Shown here piece after piece: positions 34,365 to 43,817 of a stretch of 64,000 nucleotides of DNA (position 1 is its first letter; each line of letters begins with the position of its first letter). The notes under the pieces are model-generated. The model was not told the DNA's origin, ran no database searches, and was given only the letters and a program-made list of their open reading frames with translations. A program made the position numbers and the translations under genes. Source of the DNA: Scleromatobacter sp964418745 (lineage in GTDB: Bacteria; Pseudomonadota; Gammaproteobacteria; Burkholderiales; Burkholderiaceae_C); contig CAYQMX010000013.1 in assembly GCA_964418745.1 (NCBI GenBank), positions 62,001 through 126,000 of the forward strand, read 5' to 3'.

Positions 34365-34476
34365 CGGCTCGACTCCAGGCGGGAACCCGAGCGTAGGGAC
34401 GATGCCGCGGCCGGCCAAGGCACAGCGGCGGGATGCCCGGCCCGCGCTGTATCAGCGCGACCACCGGTACAGGGGC

Positions 34477-35166
34477 TCAGGCGTTGCCCGGGCGGGCGAG
34501 CAGCTCGACGGCGTCGAGCAGCCGCTCGGCCTCGGCGCGTACCAGCAGCCCGTCGGCCGCGGCCATGCGGTGCAGGCGCACCAGCGCCTCGCGGCGTGAC
34601 AGCGAGTAGCGGTGCATCAGCACGCCGACGGCGATGGCCACGGTGTCGGCCAGCGGGTCCGGCGTGTTGTTGGGCGCGGTGAGCGGCGAGGCCGACGGCT
34701 CGTGCAGCGCGCCGAAGCCCGAGGTCGGCGCGAACGGATCCGGGCGCACGTGCTCGTGCGGCGTGGGCGGCGGCGCGACGGGCGCGGCGGCCTTGCGGGC
34801 GCGTGCGGTGACCAGCGCGGCCTCGACCGTGGGCACGATCTGCGCGATGTCCAGCGGCTTGACGAGGTAGGCGACGGCGCCCAGCGCCTTGACCTGCGCC
34901 ACGGTGTCGTCGTCGGCGAACGCCGACAGGAACATGAACGGCGTCTGCAGCGACTCGCGCAGGTAGGCGGCGACGTCGAAGCCGCTCATGCCCTCCATGC
35001 GGATGTCCAGCAGGGCCAGGTCGGGCCGGTGCTGGCGCGCGAGCAGGATCGCGTCGTCGCCGTTGTCGGCGTCGATGATCTCGTAGCCGGCCTTGGCCAG
35101 TCCGTGGGTGACCGTGGCCAGCACCAGGCGGTCGTCGTCGACGACGAGGATCTTGCCCTTGCTCAT
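34477..35166 (-). CDS. Response regulator with ANTAR RNA-binding domain
   Basis: A 229-residue protein. The receiver domain (about 1-120) has KILVVDDDR, Asp in DLALLDIRMEGM, FLSAFADDD and the Lys of YLVKPLD. A Pro/Ala-rich linker follows (about 125-165). The ANTAR domain (about 170-222) is DTVAIAVGVLMHRYSLSRREALVRLHRMAAADG. ANTAR proteins bind paired hairpins in nascent RNA and prevent termination, so this one should act after phosphorylation on a target transcript. No kinase gene is adjacent and no ANTAR target was identified here. Confidence 0.93.
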   Translation of the reverse strand: MSKGKILVVDDDRLVLATVTHGLAKAGYEIIDADNGDDAILLARQHRPDLALLDIRMEGMSGFDVAAYLRESLQTPFMFLSAFADDDTVAQVKALGAVAYLVKPLDIAQIVPTVEAALVTARARKAAAPVAPPPTPHEHVRPDPFAPTSGFGALHEPSASPLTAPNNTPDPLADTVAIAVGVLMHRYSLSRREALVRLHRMAAADGLLVRAEAERLLDAVELLARPGNA

Positions 35167-35368
35167 CGCGCACCGCTCCCGGTCGTCGAAGGCGACGACG
35201 GCGTCTCGGAAAGGCCGGTGCGGCGAGCGCGTAAGGGGGTCATTGACGGCATTTTGACCGATTCAGCCCGCGGGTGGGTTGCTGGAGGTAAAGGGGGCGG
35301 CGATCATGGCGGTGCCGACGCCGTCGCGTCCGCCGCCCGACCCGCCGCCAACGACCTGGAGGAGCCCC

Positions 35369-35806
35369 ATGGAAGTCCGCACCGGAAGCTGCCTCTGCGG
35401 CGCCGTTCGCTACCAGGTGCGCGGCGCGCCGCTGGTCGCGCGCATCTGCTGGTGCCGCGCGTGCCAGAAGATCTCGGGCAACGGCACCGCCAACGCCATC
35501 TTCCCCGCCGACGCGATCGCGGTCGACGGCGCGCCGCGCGTCTTCCTGCGCCGGGCCGACAGCGGCAACGAGATCGCCAGCCACTTCTGCGCGGCCTGCG
35601 GCTGCCACCTGTTCGCCGGCTCGTCGGCCAGCCCGCAGTTCCGCGTGGTCCGGCTGGGCACCCTGGACGACCCGTCGTCCATCCGGCCGTCGATCAACAT
35701 GTGGGCCGCCAGCGCGCCGGCCTGGGCCAATCTCGACCCCGACCTGGCCGCCGAGGCGCGCCAGCCCGCCCCGATGCAGGCCCGCCCACCCGCCGGCACG
35801 ACCTGA
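35369..35806 (+). CDS. GFA family zinc-binding protein
   Basis: A 145-residue protein with a GGAGGAG ribosome site. The zinc cysteines of the GFA (glutathione-dependent formaldehyde-activating enzyme-like) fold are present: GSCLCGAVRY (about 7-16), ARICWCRACQKISG (about 30-42) and HFCAACGCHLF (about 78-88). The C-terminal part has FRVVRLGTLDDPSSIRPSINMW. Most family members have unknown substrates; formaldehyde activation should not be assumed. It is divergent from the REC-ANTAR gene. Confidence 0.9.
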   Translation: MEVRTGSCLCGAVRYQVRGAPLVARICWCRACQKISGNGTANAIFPADAIAVDGAPRVFLRRADSGNEIASHFCAACGCHLFAGSSASPQFRVVRLGTLDDPSSIRPSINMWAASAPAWANLDPDLAAEARQPAPMQARPPAGTT

Positions 35807-36122
35807 ACGCAGGAAATGGCGCGAGGGCGGGCGCCGCCGCGTTCGCACGAACGCAGGCGGGCGCGCCGCGCGGGCGACCGGCAGGGATTGCGTCGGGCGA
35901 CCGGCGCAAGCGATGCGTCGTCCGTCATCCTCGCCCAGGTTCTATCGGCGGCGGATCGACGCCGTTGAGCCCGCGCGACGTCTTTCACGCGCCAGGCGAC
36001 CGCCGCGCCCGCACGGGCGGCCGAAATCGCTTCATATTGCCGAGCAACCACCGATAAGACCTACGCACCGGCGTCACCAACGCCGCCCGCCGCCGAGCGC
36101 GGCTCTCCGCCAGGAATTCCAG
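35807..36122. other. Non-coding stretch before the Cache/chemoreceptor genes
   Basis: About 315 bp with no supported gene. It holds an exact 11-bp direct repeat GGGCGACCGGC (35872-35882 and 35895-35905) and an ACCGATAA octamer at 36050-36057. The octamer resembles a sigma-28 -10 box but has a weak -35 partner (TTCATATT, 11 nt upstream). Confidence 0.4.
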
Positions 36123-36593
36123 ATGAAACTCGTGTCCCTCTTCAAGTCCTTCGTCCGCGCGACGCTGCTGTCGGTGGCGCTGGTCGGCGCCGCGCACGCC
36201 GCCGACAAGGGCACCGCGCCCGAAGCCGAAGCCATGGTCAAGAAGGCCGTGGCCTACATCAAGGCCAACGGGCCCGAGAAGGCCTACGACGAATTCACGA
36301 ACGGCAAGTCGTTCAAGAACGGCGACCTCTACATCATCGTCTACGACCTCAACGGCAAGAACCTGGCGCAGGGCGCCAATCCGAAGCTGGTCGGCAAGGA
36401 CCTGATCGGCCTGAAGGATCCCGACGGCAAGCCGCTGATCAAGATGTTCGTCGACCTGGCCAAGGACAAGGGCAAGGGCTGGACGGACACCTACAAGTTC
36501 CTGAACCCGGTGTCGCAGAAGATCGAGCTGAAGTCGATGTACCTGGAGCGCGTGGGCGACACGCTCGTGGGCTGCGGCATCTACAAGAGCTGA
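36123..36593 (+). CDS. Periplasmic single Cache domain protein
   Basis: A 156-residue exported protein. A signal peptide (about 1-26) ends AHAA|DK. The mature part is one Cache domain: APEAEAMVKKAVAYIKANGPEKAYDEF, FKNGDLYIIVYDLNGKNLAQG, KLVGKDLIGLKDPDGKPL and the closing DTLVGCGIYKS. Such small Cache proteins bind small ligands in the periplasm. A chemoreceptor gene follows 13 bp downstream, so the protein may be a soluble sensing partner for it; this pairing is an inference from gene order. Confidence 0.88.
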   Translation: MKLVSLFKSFVRATLLSVALVGAAHAADKGTAPEAEAMVKKAVAYIKANGPEKAYDEFTNGKSFKNGDLYIIVYDLNGKNLAQGANPKLVGKDLIGLKDPDGKPLIKMFVDLAKDKGKGWTDTYKFLNPVSQKIELKSMYLERVGDTLVGCGIYKS

Positions 36594-36606
36594 GCCGGCA
36601 TCCATC

Positions 36607-38148
36607 ATGAACCTGCGCAGCCTCACCATCGGGACGCGACTCGCGTCCGGCTTCGGCGCCATCCTGCTGTCGGCGAGCGCCCTGCTCGTCGGCGCGATGG
36701 TGAGCAACGCAGCCAGCCGCACCACGCTGCTGCAGACCCTCGCCAAGGCCTCCGCGCAGCAGGAACAGGCCGCCGAGATGCGCGCCGCGCTGCTGGCCAG
36801 CGCGATCGCCGTGCGCAACATGGGCCTGCAGACCCAGGTCGACGCGGTGCAGCACGACGAGGAAGAGGCCAAGTCGGAACGCGCCCGCTTCGTCGCCAGC
36901 CGCATCAAGCTCGAGGCGGCCGCCGCGACGGCCGACGAGCAGGCGCTGTTCAAGCGGCTCGGCGAGATCGACGCGAAGATGGAGGAACACTTCAAGGAAG
37001 CGGTGGACCTCGCCTCGCAGTTCAACACCGAGCAGGCCGGGGCGGTCATCACCGGCAAGATCGATCCGTTGCTCAAGCAGGCCAATGCCGAGCTCGCCCG
37101 CTTCATCGCGATCCAGCGCGAGCAGACCGCCGCCGCCACCGCACAGGCCAATGCCGTCAACCGCGGCACCGAGATCACCATCACGGTGGCCGGGGCCGTC
37201 GTGCTGACGCTCGTCGCCCTGCTCGCCTGGCGACTGACCGCCAGCATCACCGCTCCGCTGCGCACGGCCGTCGACGCCGCCGCCCGCGTCGCCCGCGGCG
37301 ACCTGGCGTCGTCCATCGTCGTCAGCGGCAAGGACGAGGCCACGGCGCTGCTCGAGGCGCTGGGGGTCATGCGCGACAGCCTGTCGCGCATGGTCAACGA
37401 GGTACGCAGCGGCGCCCAGGCGATCGAAGGCGCGTCCGGCGAGATCGCGCAGGGCAATTCCGACCTGTCGCAGCGCACCGAATCGCAGGCGAGCGCGCTG
37501 CAGCAGACCGCCGCCAGCGTCGAGCAGCTGACCTCCACGGTCAAGCTCAATGCGCAGAACGCGGCGCACGCCCACGAGCTGTCGCAGGGCGCGGCCACGC
37601 AGGTCAACGAGGGCCACGCCGTGGTGAGCCAGGTGGTCGGCACGATGCGCACCATCAACGAGCATTCGCGCAAGATCGGCGAGATCACCTCGGTGATCAA
37701 CGGCATCGCCTTCCAGACCAACATCCTGGCGCTGAACGCGGCCGTCGAGGCGGCGCGCGCCGGCGAGCACGGCCGCGGCTTCGCCGTGGTGGCCGCCGAG
37801 GTGCGCTCGCTGTCGCAGCGCTCGACCCAGGCCGCCAAGGAGATCGACGCGCTGATCCGCTCGGCGCTCGAATGCACGCAGACCGGCTCGGACCTCGTCG
37901 ACGTGGCGGGCAACACCATGAGCGGCGTGCAGGTGTCGGTGCAGAAGGTGGCCGACATCATCGCGGAGATCGCGTCCGCCAGCCGCGAGCAGACCACCGG
38001 CATCGAGCAGGTGAACGTGGCGATCGCCGACATCGACCGCACCACGCAGCAGAACGCCGCGCTGGTCGAGGAGGCCGCGGCCGCCGCGGAATCGCTGAGC
38101 GAACAGACGCATCGGCTGACCGCCCTGGTCAGCGCGTTCGAGCTGTAG
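36607..38148 (+). CDS. Methyl-accepting chemotaxis protein
   Basis: A 513-residue chemoreceptor. TM1 lies at about 10-31, a periplasmic four-helix-bundle-like region at about 32-190, TM2 at about 191-211 (ITITVAGAVVLTLVALLAWRL), HAMP at about 212-265 and the signalling domain to the end. The hairpin tip is VINGIAFQTNILALNAAVEA with ARAGEHGRGFAVVAAEVRSL. It signals to CheA/CheW and controls flagellar rotation. The upstream Cache protein gene appears to be in the same operon, and the flagellar locus lies about 4 kb away. No CheW-binding pentapeptide tail (xWxxF) for CheR is visible at the C-terminus. Confidence 0.95.
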   Translation: MNLRSLTIGTRLASGFGAILLSASALLVGAMVSNAASRTTLLQTLAKASAQQEQAAEMRAALLASAIAVRNMGLQTQVDAVQHDEEEAKSERARFVASRIKLEAAAATADEQALFKRLGEIDAKMEEHFKEAVDLASQFNTEQAGAVITGKIDPLLKQANAELARFIAIQREQTAAATAQANAVNRGTEITITVAGAVVLTLVALLAWRLTASITAPLRTAVDAAARVARGDLASSIVVSGKDEATALLEALGVMRDSLSRMVNEVRSGAQAIEGASGEIAQGNSDLSQRTESQASALQQTAASVEQLTSTVKLNAQNAAHAHELSQGAATQVNEGHAVVSQVVGTMRTINEHSRKIGEITSVINGIAFQTNILALNAAVEAARAGEHGRGFAVVAAEVRSLSQRSTQAAKEIDALIRSALECTQTGSDLVDVAGNTMSGVQVSVQKVADIIAEIASASREQTTGIEQVNVAIADIDRTTQQNAALVEEAAAAAESLSEQTHRLTALVSAFEL

Positions 38149-38181
38149 CGCGCAGGGCCGGCGCGGCACGCGCGCCGGCGA

Positions 38182-41100
38182 CTAGGACTCGAGCAGCGCC
38201 ACCGCCGGCGGCGCGAGTTCCAGCCGGGCGACCACGCGCTCGCCCTCCGCCTCGATGGCCATCTTGGCGCCCTTGCGCGGCAGCAGCGAGCGCACCAGTC
38301 CCAGGCCCGACACGCCGGCCGGGATGCCCGCCAGCGAGAAGCCCGGCGCCAGCACGCCCTGGTTGGCGATCGCGATCAGCACCGTGGCGTCGCCGCAGGC
38401 GATGCGGCAGTGGATGTCGGAGGCCGGCTCGCCGGCGGCCGGCGCGCTGTGCTTGATCGCGTTGGTGAACAGCTCGTTGACGGTCAGCGCGATCGGGATC
38501 GAGTCGGCCTCGGTCAGCGCGAAGCGCTGCGGCTCGCGGCCGCTCACCTCGACATGGATCGTGCGGCCGAACATGCGCTGGACCGACGCGGCGATCGCCT
38601 CGACGACGCCGCGCACGCGCATCGGCCCGGTCACGCCCACCTGCAGCCCGTGCACCTGCGCGATCGCATGCACCTGGCTGACCGCCTCGGCGATCGCCCC
38701 GGCCGCCTCGGGGTGGCGCGACGCGCTCTGCTGCAGCAGGCCGGCCACGCCCTGCAGGTTGTTCTTGATGCGGTGGTGCACTTCCTTGATCAGCATCTCG
38801 CGCTGCGCGATCGCGGCGGCCAGCCGCGCCTCGTCGGCGGCGCGCTGCGCGGTGACGTCGCTGGCCACCATCAGCAGCTGGTCGGGCGCATCGGCGGCCG
38901 AGCGCAGCGAGACGATGCGGATGTCCCACACGCGCTGGGTGCCCGCGCCCGGCTCGCCCTCGTCGAGGGTCCGGCGCAGCTCGCGCTGCACGCTGCCGGG
39001 CGTGGCCAGCGCGCGGTGCAGGTCGGCCGCCAGCTTGGCGCCCTCGGGGCCGGGCAGCCACTGCGCGGGCACGCGGCCCAGGATCTCGCGCATCGGCCGG
39101 CCGGCGAAGGTGGCCGCCATCTGGTTCAACTGCAGCACGTGCTGGCTGCCGGCGTCGAACAGCGCGATGGCCAGCGGCGCGGTCTCGATGATGCGCTGCA
39201 GGCTGGCGCGCGCCTGCACGATGCTCACCTCGGCCTGGCGGCGGCGCTCGATGTCCAGCAGCGCGTAGGTGAGCTGGCGGTTGGCGGTGTCCTGGCCGGT
39301 GACGACCACGTTGCCGACCACCCAGAAATTGCGGCCGTCGCGGGCGCGCAGCCGGCATTCGAAGGTCTCGGCCTGGCCTTCCTCGAGCGTCTCGCCGTAG
39401 TCGGTGCGGCGCAGCGGGTGGTCGAGCTCGTCGTTGGCGACCACCGAGATCGGTGCGCCGACGAAGTCGGCCAGCTCGCCGCCGAACATCCGGCGCGCCG
39501 AGCGGTTCATCCATTCGATGCCGGTGTCGCCGACGGTGACGATGCCCACCAGCACCGAGTCGAGGATCGCGCGGGTGCGGTCGGCCTGCTGCACCAGCGA
39601 CTCGCGGGCGCGCTGGCGGTCGTCGATGTTGACGAAGGACATGATGGTGCCGGCCGACGGCTTGCCGATGTCCACCGGCCGCTGGCTCACCTGGGCCCAG
39701 AACAGCGCGCCGTCGCGCCGTCGCACCTGGCGCTCGCCGTCCGAGCGGCCGAGGGTGGCCATGTCGCGCGTCTCCAGGTGCAGGTAGTGCTGCCAGGCGG
39801 CCTCGCTCTCGTACAGGCGCGACATCGGCGAGCCCTTGAGCGCCTCCGGGGCGACGCCCACCAGGTCCGCCATGGCCTGGTTGGCGCGCTCGATCTGGCC
39901 GTCGCGCTGGTAGACGATGCCCACGTCCGACAGGTTGAACATCAGCTCGCGCTCGCGCGCCAGCGCCTCGAGTTCGCTTTGCTGCGACTTCATGCGCGTG
40001 GCGTCGGCCAGCACCACCACCATGCCGATCGCCCCCGGCGTGGTCTCGTGCGTGCGGCGCAGCGCCAGCGTGCACCAGATCGCCGCCTTGCGGTGGGTGC
40101 CGGCCGGCAGCAGCAGCTCGGTCTCCAGCGTGCCGACGTCGCGCACCGCCTCGACCAGCGCGGCCACCGTCTCGGCGGGCACGCCCGCGCTGGCCAGGAT
40201 GGCGTCGAACGGCTTGCCGGGCGCGTAGTCGCTGCCGCCCAGCAGCGTCTCGAACCGGTGGTTGCAGCGCACCAGCTCCTCGTCGCGCAGGTAGGCGATG
40301 CCCGCCGGGCTGACGTCGAGGATGGTGGTGAGCTCGGTCAGCAGGTCCTGGTTGCGGCGGCGCGCGGTCTCCTCCTCCGTCACGTCGACCGTCACCACCG
40401 AGAACGCGCCGCGCTGCGGGCCCAGCTCGGCCGGCTCGACGCGCGTCATCAGCCAGCGCCGGCCGCTGTCGTGGTGGCGCACCGCGTAGCGCACCTCGAT
40501 GCGCGAGCGGGTGCGCAGGGCCGCCTGCAGGCGCTCGTAGTCGGCCATCGACTCGGGCTCGACCAGGTCCCGGCCGACCGCCATCAGGCTGCCCTGGCGC
40601 CGGCCCTCGGCCGGCGCCGGCTCGCCCTCCGCCGTGCCGGGGCGCGCGCCGCGCTGCACCGAGCCGACCCAGCCGCGCGCGGCGTCCCAGGTGGCCACGC
40701 CGATGCCGGCGGTGCCCATCAGGGCCTGGATCTCGACGCGCGCGATATCGCGCTCGTCCTCGAGGTTGCGATCCTCCAGCATCGCGATCCAGCGCGTGGT
40801 GGCGCTGCCCGTCAGGCGGCCGCCGCCGGTGGAGGGCACGCCCCGCACGCGCACCCGCACGCGCAAGGGCTCGCCGGCCGCGTTCGCGAGCCAGCCGTCC
40901 TGCGTGCGCGTGGCCGCGACGGCCGGCAGCTCGGCGGGCCAGCCCAGCAACAGGCGGAATTCGGCTGCCGTGTCGCGCAGCTGGCCGGGCAGCGGACCCA
41001 GCATCTGCGCCAGCGCGGCGTTGTGGCGCAGGACGACGCCGGCCTCGTCGAAGACGATCTGCCCCAGGGGCGACATCTCGAACCAGGCCTGCAGCTCGCC

Positions 41101-41214
41101 GCGCAGGTCGTCGACGGCCGCCGTGCCGCCGCCCGGGCTGGCGCCGGCCGAGCCCAGGGGCTGGCGCGGCAGCACGGGTGCGCGGGACTTCGGAGGAACG
41201 GGTGGGCTGGCCAT
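38182..41214 (-). CDS. Multi-PAS sensor histidine kinase (HisKA_2 type)
   Basis: A 1010-residue soluble kinase. About five or six PAS-type units precede the kinase core; recognisable ones start at FEMSPLGQIVFDEAGVVLRHN (about 45), ILDVSPAGIAYLRDEELVRCN, MFNLSDVGIVYQRDGQIERAN, ILDSVLVGIVTVGDTGIEWMN and IIETAPLAIALFDAGSQHV. The phospho-His lies in IKEVHHRIKNNLQGVAGLLQQ (about 811), a HisKA_2 motif. The ATPase part has LTVNELFTNAIKHSAP and GLGLVRSLLPRKGAKM. No membrane helix and no receiver are seen. The cognate regulator is not adjacent. It converges with the chemoreceptor gene. Confidence 0.9.
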   Translation of the reverse strand: MASPPVPPKSRAPVLPRQPLGSAGASPGGGTAAVDDLRGELQAWFEMSPLGQIVFDEAGVVLRHNAALAQMLGPLPGQLRDTAAEFRLLLGWPAELPAVAATRTQDGWLANAAGEPLRVRVRVRGVPSTGGGRLTGSATTRWIAMLEDRNLEDERDIARVEIQALMGTAGIGVATWDAARGWVGSVQRGARPGTAEGEPAPAEGRRQGSLMAVGRDLVEPESMADYERLQAALRTRSRIEVRYAVRHHDSGRRWLMTRVEPAELGPQRGAFSVVTVDVTEEETARRRNQDLLTELTTILDVSPAGIAYLRDEELVRCNHRFETLLGGSDYAPGKPFDAILASAGVPAETVAALVEAVRDVGTLETELLLPAGTHRKAAIWCTLALRRTHETTPGAIGMVVVLADATRMKSQQSELEALARERELMFNLSDVGIVYQRDGQIERANQAMADLVGVAPEALKGSPMSRLYESEAAWQHYLHLETRDMATLGRSDGERQVRRRDGALFWAQVSQRPVDIGKPSAGTIMSFVNIDDRQRARESLVQQADRTRAILDSVLVGIVTVGDTGIEWMNRSARRMFGGELADFVGAPISVVANDELDHPLRRTDYGETLEEGQAETFECRLRARDGRNFWVVGNVVVTGQDTANRQLTYALLDIERRRQAEVSIVQARASLQRIIETAPLAIALFDAGSQHVLQLNQMAATFAGRPMREILGRVPAQWLPGPEGAKLAADLHRALATPGSVQRELRRTLDEGEPGAGTQRVWDIRIVSLRSAADAPDQLLMVASDVTAQRAADEARLAAAIAQREMLIKEVHHRIKNNLQGVAGLLQQSASRHPEAAGAIAEAVSQVHAIAQVHGLQVGVTGPMRVRGVVEAIAASVQRMFGRTIHVEVSGREPQRFALTEADSIPIALTVNELFTNAIKHSAPAAGEPASDIHCRIACGDATVLIAIANQGVLAPGFSLAGIPAGVSGLGLVRSLLPRKGAKMAIEAEGERVVARLELAPPAVALLES

Positions 41215-41335
41215 GCCCGGGACAGTTTACGCGTCCGCGCGCGCCGGACACGGGTCGGCCCTCGCCTGGCGGCGACCGCGCCGGGCCCGGCAGCGGCCCG
41301 GACGGCGCGGTGCCCTGCCTGCCGGCGCGGACCGC

Positions 41336-42532
41336 TCAGCCCTTGGTCAGCGAGTGCGCGTGCACCAGCGACTTGGCCAGCGCGCGGTTGACGTCGCCCA
41401 CCGACAGCATCAGCGTCTCGGCGGCCTCGCGGATGTCGTAGGCCGACTCGGCCTCCACCGCGCGCGCCAGCGCCAGGAACGGCGCGCACGGGCCGCTGTC
41501 GTGGGCCAGCGCCTGGGCCACCGATTCCTGCACCGGGATCGTCCGCAGCAAATGCTCGAACGGCTGGCCGATCATGCGGTCGAGCGTGGAGAACACGCCG
41601 CAGATGAACAGCTCGTTGCGCAGCGCGTCGTCGCCGCCCGGCCGGGCGATCTCCTCCATCAGCAGCCCGCGGCGCACCGCCAGATGCATCAGCGGCTTCA
41701 TGTCGGGGTCGTCGATGGCGCTCGTGACCAGCAGCGCCAGCCAGCGCTTCAGGCGCTGGTAGCCCAGGATCATCAACGCATGGCGGAACGACGAGATCTC
41801 CACCGACAGGCCGAAGCCCGGCGAGTTCAGGTAGCGCATCAGGCGGAACGCCAGCGTCGGGTCGTTCTTGACCACGGCCTCCAGCTTCTCGGCCGGCTCC
41901 TGACGGTCGACGCGCTGCATCAGGTCGACGACCGTCGTCACGCCGGCCGGGATCGGCTTGGCCTTGGAATCGGGTCCCGGGGCATCGCCCACGGGCCAGC
42001 CGACCACGGCGGTGAAGCCCGCGCGCAGCGCGCCGGCCGACATCGCCGGGCCGTCGGCCCCGATGAAGAAGCGCCGCAGCGGCTTGCCGCCCAGGCCCGC
42101 AGGCAAGGGGTTGCGGATGTTGGCGCGATCGACCGTGACCGCCTGGAACAGGCCCCACAGCCCTTCCGGGGCGCTCTCGGGCACGCGCCCGCCCAGCACC
42201 AGCGACAAGCCGGTGGCCACGCGCTCGTGCAGCAGCGTCGTCAGCCCCGGGTCGGACAGCATGAAACCCGGCACCTCGATCATCAGGTGCGGCGCGGTGG
42301 GGGCAGCGAGCACCGCGCGCAGCCCGGGCTCGTTGGCCACGCTGAGCATCAGCGGGCCGGCCTCGGGCGGGGCGATGACGTCGATGACCTGCAGCAGACC
42401 GGCGGCGTCGACGGACGCGTCGGAGCGCTGGGGGAACACCGTCATGTGGGCCGCCAGCGGCGCACGCTTCACGTCGAACAGCGTGCTCGCGCCGAGCACG
42501 ACCTGGTCGAGGACGGGATGGTCTAGGGACAT
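41336..42532 (-). CDS. HDOD domain signalling protein with degenerate EAL-like N-terminus
   Basis: A 398-residue protein from the ATG at 42532. The N-terminal half (about 1-190) has the layout of YuxH-type EAL-HDOD proteins but no EAL catalytic motif. The HDOD domain (about 195-390) has VVKNDPTLAFRLMRYLNSPGFG, ISSFRHALMILGYQRLKRWLAL and ELFICGVFSTLDRMIGQPFEHLL. Relatives act in signalling and in flagellar or pilus control without phosphodiesterase activity. It lies 73 bp downstream of flgL on the same strand, so read-through from the flagellar operon is possible. Confidence 0.85.
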   Translation of the reverse strand: MSLDHPVLDQVVLGASTLFDVKRAPLAAHMTVFPQRSDASVDAAGLLQVIDVIAPPEAGPLMLSVANEPGLRAVLAAPTAPHLMIEVPGFMLSDPGLTTLLHERVATGLSLVLGGRVPESAPEGLWGLFQAVTVDRANIRNPLPAGLGGKPLRRFFIGADGPAMSAGALRAGFTAVVGWPVGDAPGPDSKAKPIPAGVTTVVDLMQRVDRQEPAEKLEAVVKNDPTLAFRLMRYLNSPGFGLSVEISSFRHALMILGYQRLKRWLALLVTSAIDDPDMKPLMHLAVRRGLLMEEIARPGGDDALRNELFICGVFSTLDRMIGQPFEHLLRTIPVQESVAQALAHDSGPCAPFLALARAVEAESAYDIREAAETLMLSVGDVNRALAKSLVHAHSLTKG

Positions 42533-42605
42533 TCTTGAACCTCGGAACGTATTTATTGGAATGGGGGCGATGCCGTTGCCCTGGCGCACCCCGCCCGGCG
42601 CACGC

Positions 42606-43805
42606 TCAGGCGTTCAGGTACTGGAACAGGGACAGCTTCTGGATCGTGGCATAGCTCTGCAGCGCCGCCTGGTAGCCGGTCTGCTGCTGGTTGAAGCTCG
42701 ACAGGGCCTTGACCATGTCGAGGTCTTCGGCACTCGAACGCGAAGTTTGAGCCGAAAGCTCGGTCGCGTCGAGCCGGCCCTTGACACCGTCCAGGCGCTG
42801 CAGGGTCGTGCCGGCGAAGCTGCGTGCCGAAGAGATCTGGCTGTTGCACTGGTCGATGTCGCGCAGGCTTTCCTGCACCGCCTGCTGCACCTTCGGGCCG
42901 CCCTGGTTAGGCCGGGACAGCTGCGCCACCGCGTTGTCCAGCGCGTCGAACACCGACAGCGTCTTCGTCGACGGCGTCATCCGGAAGTCGTCGCCATTGG
43001 CCGGCGCGCCGGTGATCGCGAACGACATGCCGTCGACGGCGATGTCCTGGCCGCTCGTGAACGCGTTGCCGGTCGACAGCGGATTGCCGTCCTTGAGCAC
43101 CGAGTAGGTGGTCGCCCCGGCCGCGGTGCTGAACTGGATGTCGTAGGTGGAGCTGGTGATCTGGTCGGGTGCGACCACGCGGCCGGCGTCGATCCAGGCG
43201 TTGCTCGAGTTGACGTTCTTCGTCTGGAACACGCCGTTGCCGCTGTTGGCCGACAGCCAGACGCTGCCGCCGTCCAGCGTCAGCGGCAGCGGCTCGTCGG
43301 TGGCCACGTTGACGGAGCCGCCCACGCCCTGGAACGCCACGCCGCCAGGCTTGTCGACGAACGGCGCGCCGCCCGAGCCCTGGCCCGAGAACACGTAGCC
43401 GCCCTGGCCGTCGGGGCGGTTGGCCACCGTCAGCAACTGGTCGCGGATCGCCTTGATCGCGTCCGCCTTGGAGGCGCGCTCGGCGTCGCTGTAGCTGGCG
43501 TCGCCGGCGCTGACCAGCAGCTCGCGCGCCTGCTGCAGCAGCTCGCCGGCGTCGCCGAGCGCGCTTTCGGTCAGCGTCATCGCGTTGCTGCTCGCGTCGA
43601 CCGCCTTCTGGCTGGCGGTGGTGCGCTCCTCGAGCGCGCGGGCGCGCTCCGCGCGCGCGGCCGCGGTCGGGTCGTCGCTCGCCTTGATGACGCGCTTGCC
43701 GCTGGTCATCTGTTCCTGCGTCTGCGTCAGGCTGTCCTGGCGCGACATCAGGTTGTTGAGGGCGCCGTCGTAGGCGTTCGAGGTCGAGATGCGTTCTACG
43801 GACAT
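42606..43805 (-). CDS. flgL: Flagellar hook-associated protein 3 (hook-filament junction)
   Basis: A 399-residue protein with flagellin-like ends: N-terminal RISTSNAYDGALNNLMSRQDSLTQTQEQMTSGKRV-type helix (SDDPTAAARAERARALEE follows) and a C-terminal coiled region ending SFNQQQTGYQAALQSYATIQ. The middle domain is beta-rich (GGYVFSGQGSGGAPF). It sits between FlgK and the filament. It follows flgK by 12 bp, forming the end of the flgG-I-J-K-L run. Confidence 0.95.
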   Translation of the reverse strand: MSVERISTSNAYDGALNNLMSRQDSLTQTQEQMTSGKRVIKASDDPTAAARAERARALEERTTASQKAVDASSNAMTLTESALGDAGELLQQARELLVSAGDASYSDAERASKADAIKAIRDQLLTVANRPDGQGGYVFSGQGSGGAPFVDKPGGVAFQGVGGSVNVATDEPLPLTLDGGSVWLSANSGNGVFQTKNVNSSNAWIDAGRVVAPDQITSSTYDIQFSTAAGATTYSVLKDGNPLSTGNAFTSGQDIAVDGMSFAITGAPANGDDFRMTPSTKTLSVFDALDNAVAQLSRPNQGGPKVQQAVQESLRDIDQCNSQISSARSFAGTTLQRLDGVKGRLDATELSAQTSRSSAEDLDMVKALSSFNQQQTGYQAALQSYATIQKLSLFQYLNA

Positions 43806-43817
43806 CGTGGCGGCCGG

